Of a stretch of DNA of 64,000 nt, positions 55,398 through 64,000 are shown piece by piece. Position 1 is the first letter of the stretch. Every line of letters begins with the position of its first letter. The stretch spans positions 12,569,957-12,633,956 of the forward strand of contig CM050450.1 of assembly GCA_027563935.2 (NCBI GenBank). The letters run 5' to 3'. The notes under the pieces were generated by a model that worked only from the letters and a program-made list of their open reading frames with translations, was not told where the DNA came from and did not search any database. Source of the DNA: Costus lasius. Its lineage: Eukaryota; Streptophyta; Magnoliopsida; Zingiberales; Costaceae. The translations under genes and the position numbers were made by a program.

Positions 55398-56319
55398 CTC
55401 GGAGGAACGCCAGCTCTCGAGCCTACTCACTGTCCTCACATTAATCCAACAACGAGATGATTGAATTGAACTCTTGGGGCCGTTGCTTGTTTACGTCGCA
55501 TGCATCTTAAATGCTTATTGCACATTCGCCCCTTGTTTGCCCAGTAAAAATTATATAAAATAAAATTATAGGCTCTTTTATAATTTTTAGGGAGGGCTAT
55601 CTAAAACTGTTGGATTAAAAAAAAAATCTAATCTACATATTTTAATACATATTAACAAGATGTTATGAGTGTTGTCATGTCACCAGCTCTTACCTATGGC
55701 CACCCCTCTCCAACTCTTCTCTAATCAATTAGGCTTTGCAAAAAAAAAAACCCAAACTCAATTTGACTCAACCTAAACTCCGACTTGATTTTGATGAAAA
55801 AATCCTAACATGAATGGGTGTTAGGTTGGGTTAAAAAAAAAATCTAACTTTTAAAAGTCATGTTAAAGCCCGATATAACACAGCCATAGAATATTTAAAA
55901 CCTACCTCAACCTCAAACTCAAACTCATTCCTTTTAATAAAATTACTAAAACACGCCCTAAAAATTCCTGAAATCACTAATAGTTGTCTAGATCTTGCTC
56001 TTGTTGCTGCCGCCCCATCCCACTTCCTATTGCCGTCGCCACTCACTGCTAGTACCGTGTCCTCTTGCTTTTAAGTTACGCAAATGATCCAACCAATTAC
56101 TAAACATATTTTTAAGTGGCACCTAAAATATCTTTTTTCTTTAAAATAAAATTGATGAGCGATGATCAATTGATGGAAGTTATTGAAACCAAGACAATCT
56201 TTTGAGGGAAACAAAACAAGCTTGTTTTCATCTCGTTCCCTAAAAGAGCAAGAAAAAAGAAAAAAAAGTTAAGAAAATCTTTTTATTATTTTAGTTTAGC
56301 CGTCGGTTCAATTAACTGA

Positions 56320-56570
56320 AAATTTTGGTTCGATTCATTTGATTTGATTTTTTTGCACCCCTATATATATGGTATATGGTTACTTGATTAAAATTTGGAT
56401 ACCCGACCTTATAATATCCTAATAATAATCAAATTTTAAGTAGGATAAAACAGGTACCCGCAATCCTAACTAATATATTAAAAAATAATTTATAGTATAT
56501 ATATATAATTCAAGTAGTGGGTATCCGCCCTATGCTACCCGAACCCTATCCGAACCTGACTTGTGTTGCA
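56320..56570. other. hAT-type MITE pieces, no gene
   Basis: It contains the TIR-like tttttttgcacccctata (about 56345-56363) and subterminal 'ggttcgatt' and 'ggtacccg' words, as in the elements at 52.1 and 57.2 kb, but I cannot pair two ends. Confidence 0.35.
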
Positions 56571-57092
56571 TGAAATTTGTTTAATTCTGTAAAATCAACA
56601 AAACGAAAATTAAAAGAACCTAGAGGCGATATAAAATCTGTCTTTAGGCAAATATCTGGTCCCTCGCGTGGGATGAAATCCGGTCTTTCACCCGAAGATT
56701 CAACCAAGAATTCGCTTCTACCGGCGCATTGGTGGAGCGGTTGTCGGAGAGATTCTTTTGGTGTATGACAGCAAAAAAAGAGATCTTTTGAAGAAGAAAA
56801 CAGAGAGTTGATTTTTTTGTGTCTCGATGTTCCAACAAGTTTCGATTCTTCTCCGTATAAGATACACACACCTTCGAGGGAAAAAAGAAACACATACCTA
56901 TTTAGACTAGCCTCAATTAATGGTAACATTAATTGACATAACAGCTAGAAATTAAGGTTATTTGTTAGCCTTAATTATAAATTAAATAGGTAATAAAATA
57001 ATTGGGCGAAATTAAGAAATACTAATTTAAAGGCCCAAAATATTAAATTAAATAAAGAGGGCTTTTTGGGTTTTCCACATAAAACACCAGCA
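56571..57092 (-). mobile_element. Copia 3' LTR, minus orientation
   Basis: On the minus strand gtgggggat (purine tract, complement of atcccccac at 57094-57102) is followed by TGCTGGTGTTTTATG, the LTR start at 57092. The LTR body is similar (about 70% by eye) to 59960-60392: shared atctgtcttta(g/a)gca, agattcaaccaag, ccggcgc(a/g)t and gggcgaaatta stretches. The left boundary is not sharp. The minus frame 56546-56929 has no known domain. Confidence 0.6.
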
Positions 57093-57245
57093 ATCCCCCA
57101 CAAAACTCAAAAAGTCCAAAGAATAATCATAAAAAAAATGCTGTCAAATGCCTATATCACGCGGTCAGGGAAAAACTATGCTTAACACACTTGTACATGG
57201 AACTCCACTAGAAGGGATATAGTGAACCAGGTCTTGAACTATACC

Positions 57246-57467
57246 TAGGAATGTCAACGGGTCGGGTACCTGCGACTTTTGGCTAAACCCGAACCCGACT
57301 CGACCTAAACCCGAACTCGACTAAACCCGAGTCGGGTATTTAAACGGGTACCCGCGAGTACCCGTTTAAATTAAAATATTTATTTTTAAATTATTTTTTA
57401 TAAAATATAACTAGAAAATAATATTAATAATAATAATATATTTATTAAAAATTATTTTACTCTATAA

Positions 57468-57511
<44 letters not shown>

Positions 57512-57657
57512 ATTTTTTATTATATATTAATCAGGTACCCAAACCCGTGAGAGTAAACCTGAACCCGACCCGATTAGCTAATCGGGTACCCGCACCGCCA
57601 TAAACAGGTCGGGTTGGGTCGGATACCTATGAGTTCGAGTACCCATTGACACCCCTA
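57246..57657. mobile_element. hAT-type MITE with 8-bp target duplication
   Basis: It starts TAGGAATGTCAACGGGTC and ends CCATTGACACCCCTA; flanks ACTATACC (57238-57245) and ACTACACC (57658-57665) match at seven of eight. Subterminal arrays of 'acccg/cgggt' words occur at both ends and a (TA)n tract at about 57472-57505. No coding capacity. Confidence 0.85.
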
Positions 57658-57665
57658 ACTACACC

Positions 57666-59959
57666 CTTTTTACCCAATGTTGAATGGTGCACACATGATA
57701 CAGAATCTCTACAACGCGGTGTTGCACATTATTGGCCATGTGCATAATCTTTTTATTCATATGACTTTCACATAGCTAGAGGGGTTCACTCTCTAGTTCG
57801 TGGTCGTACACAGAAAAGGCACATATAGGAGAAACCCTAGGAAGAAATGTATAGAGGCACTTCTCAGTATATACCTTTGGGTTCCTTTAAGCGTTATATA
57901 CTCAACCTTACATCTACATAGGAGTACTACAATCACCTTAGGAAGGGGGTATTGGAGCCTATAATATAACTCCAATAAACACATAAGTGTTTTTATAATT
58001 TATTATTTGGTACTCCTTGGCCAACCGGTCAGTTTGATGTTACTCATTGAAACTCTTTCCAGGGTCTACCTATCACGGAGGTTGGGTTGCCACTGTAGGA
58101 GGGCCTATTATGGACAAATCTTCATTCCCCTAGATGAGACTATCACCTTGGTTTGATTCAAACATTTAGTAAGACAATCAACAAGATTATTACATTATGT
58201 ATTAACAACTATCTAATAGTTTTTTTTTTCATATCTTAATATGTCTACTCAATTTATTATCACAATTTATCAAAATTGATTAAGATACCATATATATTAG
58301 AGTTTAGGGAATATCCTACATCAACATACTTAGGTCTAGATTCTTTCTTTTGAGATATGATGTATTGACCTTAGCTAAACACCCCTACATTCGAAAGAAT
58401 TTTAAATTAAGTTTATAACATTTCTAAGTTACAAAGAGAGTTATAAGAGTATTTAAGTTAGACAATGTCTAGAAGAAATAAAATTGCAAGCAATAAATAG
58501 TTTAAATATACAAATAATGGATTTTCAATAAGCAGTCAATATATATTTTCACAATAAATAAAATTGATTAATAAGCAGAAATGAAAACAAAAATTATTGA
58601 AAGGAAACAGTGCACTGAATCAGATAAATAAATGGAATGTATGATATACAAAGTTGCAAAATGATTGCCTAACTCATTGGTAAGATGCTTGTCTAAGAAT
58701 TGCACCCGAGCACATGATGTGGGGTCGTAGCTTGGCCACCGCTATCCTCAAGCTATTTTAAGCCGAGAAAGCAAGCTCGATCGCGTGCGTGCAATCGAAA
58801 TTAACAGAGCAAGATAAAACACATATCTAATATACATATGTAAGCATATTGTAAGGTATTGAAAGATATAATAGCTATTATGTGTCAATTGCTATTATTA
58901 TGCAATTAAGAGATACCGCAAATGAAAATAGTTCAACGAAATAATCAATGATTAACGAATCAAATAATCAAATTAATAGATCAGGATGATGTATGCTGAT
59001 AAGCGAGACGGCTTACAGTATATCTGCTGAAAATAAGATCAGATAAATCGGATTTATGCAATTAAAACAGATGCAGGTTAAGTAACAGTAATTAAAACAG
59101 TAATTAAATATAAATTGATCAACAGTAATTAGATTAGATGAATTTCCAGCGTAACGTGCGGCTGACCGCCGCCGCAAACAGAAAATATCAGAGAAGTCAA
59201 AATTCGAGCAGATTAATATGTGTTCGAATGTAATTGCGATTACCTAAGCAATTAAAAGACTAATAATTAACCGATGCACAGCCAGATGATAATTAGAATG
59301 AAATTAACAGATCAAAGTGCTTAACAGTATTAATTATAAAGAGGGTTAACCGAAGACAAACAAATTAATAGATGATAATTAGAATGACATTAACAGATTA
59401 AATCTGATTATGCAATTAAATCTGCAGATTACGTAACAGTAATTAATTAAGATGGAGATGCCAGATACTAATGAAGATGAAAAATCAGATCTAAATTAAT
59501 TAGGTTGAATAGATGCAAATATAATCAAATTGTATGCGCAAATCACAGTGATCAGATCAAGATGATGTATGCAGACAAGACGATTGAAATTTAGAAATCT
59601 GGCAAAATAAATACAGATGCGAAATAGATCTAAACAGTAATTACTGTGATGAACATGCGAATCAAATAATTAAATATTAAATGAATATGCGAGGGATTAG
59701 ATTACTAGTTACGATAGATAGCTAATCAATACTAAAAATTGCTAACAAGATTATAAACCTAAATTAATCACGAGAGATGCGAGATCTAACAGAAATACTA
59801 AATAGAAGATGCATAGAAGATGCGAAATAGATACGAGATTTAGAAGAACTTACGAAACAGCGATTAACTATTAATTTACAGGATTAGAAAAATATTCTGC
59901 CTAAAATTATTGATTCTAATCCTGCAATTAACAGACCAATAAATAATTAAAGTTAGAGA
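57666..59959 (-). pseudogene. Decayed Copia internal region, minus strand
   Basis: Most is AT-rich and unreadable. At 58108-58195 the minus strand codes NLVDCLTKCLNQTKVIVSSR plus GMKICP and a stop, the C-terminal end of a Copia RNase H. This identifies the family and fits the two LTR-like blocks on either side. The region 57700-58100, between it and the LTR on the left, is the 3' untranslated part. 58200-59960 holds no recognised domain. Confidence 0.55.
58662..58740 (+). other. tRNA-like (SINE head) sequence candidate
   Basis: TGCCTAACTCATTGGTAAGA resembles a Pol III A box (TRGCNNARYNGG), and GGGGTCGTAGCTTGG at 58720-58734 resembles a weak B box, about 50 bp further. No clear 3' tail or target duplication is seen. 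It may be a SINE head or chance similarity within the decayed Copia region. Confidence 0.3.
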
Positions 59960-60392
59960 ATCTTGAGTTGATCCAAAGATCTGTCTTTAAGCAGATTTTC
60001 GTCCCTTGCACGAGATTCAACTGGTATAATGCCTTGAAGATTCAACCAAGCAATTTGCTATTGCCGGCGCGTCGGTGTATGCTTTTGGCGCTGACAGTAA
60101 AAATGGGAGAGAGAACTCACGAGAGAGAAAGAAGAGCATAAAAAGAATAGTCGACCGGCTGCACACAACTCTATATGTACATATAGAGAAGTTGCTCATG
60201 GCTATTCTCAGTAGGGTCATATGTGCACTTGCAGTCGCACTGGTATTAATTACGATAATATTTTAATTACAACTAAGAATAAAATTAGATATATAAATGG
60301 GCGAAATTAATAACCAGTAAATTAATGCTAAATAAAATTAAATTAAGAAATGATTGGTTTGGACGTTTTGGGTTTTCCCAAAAGGGACAACA
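59960..60392 (-). mobile_element. Copia 5' LTR, minus orientation
   Basis: Partner of 56571-57092. On the minus strand it starts TGTTGTCCCTTTTGGG (60392) and shares the order of blocks with the left LTR (gggcgaaatta; ccggcgcgtcgg; aagattcaaccaag; agatctgtctttaag). The two are strongly diverged, so the insertion is old. Initiator tRNA-Met primer not seen. Confidence 0.5.
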
Positions 60393-60790
60393 GTTTGCTC
60401 TACTTATTGGAATAGCTGGTCCTAGCTGAGAATTACTGGATCAACCTACGCAACAAAGCAAACTATGCTGACTGATATATTTCTGTTACTCTGTCATTTG
60501 TCAATGTGATTAGCCTACTTGTCATAGATATTCTGCATGCTCAACTAAGCACCTGACTCTCCATCTTAGTTTATCTGAATGAGCTAGTTTTGTTCTACAT
60601 CTGAGTTCACTTAGTTTTATTAAAGAGTCAATGGTTCATCCTCGGAGGCATAGCAATCTTTCAAGTATGATAAATTTTTATACTGTTTTAATTTACTGAT
60701 CTGAATAGCCATTTTCTTGCAGATGCCCGACAAGAGTGAAATTATCACAGCAATCTTTTAATTTACTGTTTTAATATGTGAGGGTGACCA
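60393..60790. mobile_element. Fragment of gypsy non-coding region (as at 18.3 kb)
   Basis: 60600-60740 parallels 18450-18580 (ggaggcatagcaa..ttaatttactgatctgaatagccattttcttgcaga..tgcccg against ggaagcatggcaa..ttaatttagtaatctgattagccctcttgctg..ccctgc). No gene. From about 60780 the sequence resembles the jacalin relic flank at 30900-30990. Confidence 0.45.
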
Positions 60791-61019
60791 TCACATATTT
60801 GAAGGCAAAAGAGTGAAATTATCACACTTTCACAATATCCTAGGAAGTGACTTGCTTAGAAAATTTTTCTCAATAATTTCTACCATATGCTCCGAAGGAC
60901 CCTCTTTCTTTCCTCCTATATTTTGTAGCAGACAGCCCATGTTCATGCTTTGTATTGAGAAATATGAAAAAGAGATCGATAGGTTAATGCAGGAGCAGCC
61001 AGAATTAACAGAAACTACG

Positions 61020-62165
61020 TCGAGCTTGCTGTGATGAAGCAGTAAACAGCAGAACTCTGGATTTGCAGCACTGCCCCGGAGAGCTGTAGAGGATGATGAG
61101 TGCAGTATTTACAGGAGGAAAATGTGTAGTGTGAGCACCCTCGTCCTTGACCTTGGTCAATTAATTAATTAGTTCTTTGTCTCGTGGAATAACTCAGACG
61201 AATGCCAGCTCTCGAGACTACTAACCGTCATATTATTAATCCGACAACGAGATTATTGAATTGAACCCTTGGGGTCGGGGCCGTTGCGTATTTACGTCGC
61301 ATGCATCTTAACTACTTAATGCACATTCCCCCCTTGTTTGCCTAGTAAAAAATTCTAAGGAGAGAGTCTCCCTATAAAATTTTAGGCTCTCTTTGTAATT
61401 TTTAGCAAGGGCTATCTAAAACCGTTGGATTTAAAAAAATCTTGGGAAGATGTTATCATACACTGCGCTACTATTTTGATCCAAAGATTGTTCCGCATTG
61501 TGCTGGTGATCTAAGGGTAGAGTTTACAGTGTTGTCGTGTCACCTCAACCCATGCTCTTACCTATGACTACCACTCCCCAACTCCTCTCCTCTATTAGGC
61601 TTTGCAATGAAAAAAAAACTCAATTTGACTCAACCTAAACTAACTCTGACTTGATTTTGATGAAAAAATCATAAGATAATTGGGTGTTAGGTTGGGTTAA
61701 AAAAAAAGGGTTAGAGTTCGATATAGAATATCTAAAACCTACCTTAAACTCAGACCCAAACTCATTTCTTATAATAAAATTACTAAAACACCCCGTAAAA
61801 ATTTCTAAAATCCCTAATAGCTCTCCATATCTTGCTGACTTGCTCCCTTCGTTGTCACCCCCCTCCCACTTGCTATTGCCGTCCGCTCATTGCTGGTAGC
61901 GCTTCCTTTTGCTTTGAAGTTATGCAAATGATCCAACCAATTATAAACATAGCTAAATATATTATTAAGTGGCACCTAAAATATCTTTTTCTTTAAAAGA
62001 AAATTGTTGAGCCATGATTTGGAAGTTTTTGAAATCAACACAAATTTAATATTAAATATCTTTTGAGAAAAAAAATAAGAAAAATAAAAGAAGGCTTACT
62101 TTCATCTCAGTTCCTTAAACAGCAAGAAAAAGAAAAAAAATTAAGAAAAATCTTTTTATTATTTT
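61020..62165 (-). repeat. Jacalin upstream block without coding exons (copy E)
   Basis: It begins gagcttgctgtgatgaagcag, matching the 5' untranslated leader at 63885-63905, then ctctggatttgca and the degraded TATA region (gcagtatttacagg; intact copies have tatttatag). The start codon exon, whose complement should lie just left of 61020, is missing. The rest matches copy D (55406-56300), without the hAT insertion. The small frame at 61684-61899 has no domain. Confidence 0.7.
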
Positions 62166-62798
62166 AATTTAATCTAATAAATAAAAATGTACTTAATATT
62201 TTTTATTTTTTTATTTCATATCTTTTTCTCTCACTTTCTGTACTATACTTATAATAACAATAATGTTATGATGTGATTGAATTTTAAAGTGAAAACTACT
62301 AAAATAATAATTATTATTATTTAAAATTCAAATGTTCCGAATCTTTTGAGGGCGGCGGTGGCAAAGGGATCAATTAGTCTTGTTCGGTCATTATCTTGAT
62401 TACAAGAAATCAAATGGTTGAGAAAGAAATTAAGTAAATGGTTAAAGAAATGTATAAGAAATTTAAGAAAAAATTATTTTGTCATAATTTATCACTTTTA
62501 GAACATTCTTCCAAACATATATCTATAGATCTATATGTTTCTTTCCTATAACATTTGCTAAAGTTTTTCTAAAATTTTATAAGATAATAATTATTTATTA
62601 TGGAAAAACCTTGCAAATAATTTTCACATAATAATACTTCATTGAGCTTTTATTTGCAACACAAGAGATAGCCATTACATTACCGACTCACGGTTTGACA
62701 CTAGACGTAGATGTCACATGACACATTTAATTTACTATTACATATATGGAAACTTCAACAACAACGTAGCTCAATTAGATCAAGACGACTGCATGCGA
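62166..62798. other. Downstream flank of the jacalin gene
   Basis: 62140-62470 matches 31210-31500, and 62680-62798 matches 28960-29090 downstream of the copy B exon. It contains a half MITE (ccgaatcttttgag interrupting the aataattat word). No gene. Confidence 0.45.
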
Positions 62799-63882
62799 CT
62801 AGTTTGGCTTCAAGCTCGCTCCAATTGCTTTGAGGCAATTTTTATCAGCACGTCCTATGAAGCCCACGATGGAACCGTCAATGACAGGTATAGAGAAACT
62901 TGTGGTGCCTGATTTTCCAAATGGACCGTATGATGTCAAATTTGTGCCGAAAGTGAGTTTAGTAATAGCTGTGTTGTCATATTCTCCAGTGATTGATGTG
63001 AGGTATTCGTTGTCTTGAAAAAAAAATCTACAATGAAAAAGTTAATGGCAGATTAATGACAATTCAAATGATAAATAATAATGAGGATATAATATTTTTA
63101 TTACGCTTGAAACACACACATGATTATTGGCATATTGGGGCTTATTTTTTTTAATGAAAAATAGAAGGCTAATGTAAACAAGAGTAGAGAAATTGTGTAA
63201 GTGGGTATTATACTTGATTCTTTTGGCCAGCGTTCGATCCAAATAGAGGAGTTTGAAAGGGTAGGTTCTTGATCAAGTAGCTGAACTCAATGCCTTGGAT
63301 TTTGTCGCCGCTGTAGACATTGATAGTTTTGAAATGTGTGGCAACTCCTGTGTTCCAATTGTCTCCATCGGTTTGTACTCCCCAAAGTCCCACTCTGGTT
63401 GCCTGCAGGAAACCATAGCAAATGATCATGCATTATATATTTAGTGATGAGTATTCGGCATTTTAATACCAGTATCAGTTGAGAAATTTTAATACCGGAT
63501 TTTGAAATAAAGTTTTTTAGTACCACTAAATTTTAAATTTTTTGTTGGTACTAATACCCAAATTCCAAAATTTATTTTGGAAACAATACTAAATTCTCAA
63601 AATTTATTTATATTGAACTTTCAAAATATCAATCAAACAATTAACATCTCAAAATTTATTTCGACATCGATATCGAATTTTTAAAATATCAATCAAACAA
63701 TTGAGCAACAGGTGAGCAATGGGCGATAGATAGATTCAGCAAAGTATCTATATCAAAAATACTGAGCACTAAAATTTTTGATATAATACTTTTAAAATTT
63801 GTGTTGCTCACTCCTAATATTAAGAAACATAAACAAAGAGATTAATCAGATCCATAGATAGATGCCGCAGCTAGCATACCAT
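62799..63882 (-). CDS. Jacalin-related lectin gene
   Basis: Three exons on minus: 63880-63882 (ATG only, donor GTATGC), 63214-63402 (acceptor TGCAG, donor GTATAA) and 62799-63027 (acceptor TTGTAG, stop TAG). The expected product is about 140 residues, one jacalin domain: ATRVGLWGVQTDGDNWNTGV at the N-terminus, THFKTINVYSGDKIQGIEFS, then NEYLTSITGEYDNTAITKLTF, YGPFGKSGTTSFSIP and VGFIGRADKNCLKAIGASLK. The fold is a beta-prism that binds mannose-type sugars; no signal peptide, so nucleocytoplasmic. The sugar-loop GG near the N-terminus is replaced by GV and the C-terminal GDxLD-type loop by ADKNCLK, so binding may be altered. Exon 3 starts with T9; eight would keep the frame. Confidence 0.85.
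63442..63816. mobile_element. hAT-like MITE in jacalin intron 1
   Basis: It starts TAGTGATGAGTATTCGG and ends GTTGCTCACTCCTA; 375 bp, the shortest of the three intron copies. It occupies the same place as in copies A and C. Confidence 0.6.
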
Positions 63883-64000
63883 AATATCGAGCTTGCTGTG
63901 GTGCGGTAGTGGATCAGAGCAACTCTGGATTTGCACTTCACTGCAGAGGTAGAGGATGAATACAGAATTTATAGATGGAAAATATCTAGTGTGAACACCC
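63883..64000 (-). promoter_or_regulatory. Jacalin gene core promoter and 5' leader
   Basis: A minus-strand TATA box TATAAATT at 63966-63973 lies about 85-90 bp upstream of the ATG, predicting a leader of roughly 55-60 nt. The block gggtgttcacactaga at the window edge is conserved upstream of the relics at 7.65, 9.45, 40.7, 54.1 and 61.1 kb. The rest of the promoter is outside the window. Confidence 0.7.

Larger units (their letters stand above)
54029..56300 (-). repeat. Duplicated jacalin upstream block (copy D), paralog of 61020-62165
   Basis: 54029-54193 plus 55406-56300 is a continuous homolog of 61020-62165, starting with the jacalin 5' untranslated/promoter word gagcttgctgtgatgaagca and including gtagtgtgaacaccc, the aacgccagctctcgag block and the cgcatgcatctta block. 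No coding exons follow to the left. It is interrupted by the hAT element at 54194-55397. No gene is supported in 55406-56300; the small minus frame at 55858-56046 has no domain. Confidence 0.75.

Noticed and set aside
56546..56929. 127-codon minus frame
   Set aside because: Lies within a Copia LTR whose paired copy at 59960-60392 does not keep the frame; no domain.

Overview
The window is plant nuclear DNA, AT-rich and almost entirely built from transposable elements. Evidence for a flowering plant: Ty3/gypsy Athila-type and chromovirus-like LTR elements, Copia elements with tRNA-iMet primer sites, hAT, PIF/Harbinger and Mutator-like DNA transposons, GT-AG introns, and a family of jacalin-related lectin genes. 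I cannot name the species. No bacterial, organellar or free viral genome is present.

The only host gene family recognised is a cluster of jacalin-related (mannose-binding type) lectin genes, all on the minus strand. The best copy fills the right edge (exons at 63880-63882, 63214-63402 and 62799-63027, TATA box near 63970). Its three-exon model reads cleanly except for a T9 run at the start of exon 3 that puts it one base out of frame. At least seven decayed relatives lie to the left (about 5.9, 6.7-7.5, 29.1, 30.8, 39.7-40.8, 54.0 and 61.0 kb). They carry broken splice sites, stops, duplicated promoters and inserted transposons.

Layout: 1-2.2 kb, old Copia remnant with nested MITEs and a fold-back element. 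3.75-5.1 kb, a gypsy LTR. 5.9-9.6 kb, jacalin relics, the second with a PIF/Harbinger-type element in its duplicated promoter. 10.07-12.86 kb, a non-autonomous Copia element with both LTRs (gag-protease only). 12.9-15.35 kb, GC-rich TIR elements and tandem repeats. 15.35-28.4 kb, a non-autonomous gypsy element with an unusual palindromic LTR, interrupted by a minus-strand Athila-like element (gag, protease, RT, RNase H, integrase; many breaks). 28.5-31.6 kb, a Copia LTR and jacalin fragments. 31.6-34.2 kb, the 5' part of a minus-strand gypsy element. 35.2-39.65 kb, a decayed Copia element inserted in a jacalin intron. 41.8-51.9 kb, a 10.1-kb Mutator-like element. 52-61 kb, hAT elements and MITEs, a Copia LTR pair and duplicated jacalin upstream DNA. 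62.8-64 kb, the jacalin gene.

The most notable system is the 10.1-kb MULE. It has about 125-bp terminal inverted repeats, a FAR1/MuDR-type transposase with SWIM zinc finger on the minus strand, a convergent ULP1-like (C48) cysteine-protease gene with coiled-coil exons on the plus strand, and two internal minisatellite arrays sharing a core motif in opposite orientation. A solo gypsy LTR with a perfect 5-bp target duplication sits inside one array. The arrangement resembles the ULP-carrying MULEs (Kaonashi type) known from other plants. Both genes are broken by stops and frameshifts.
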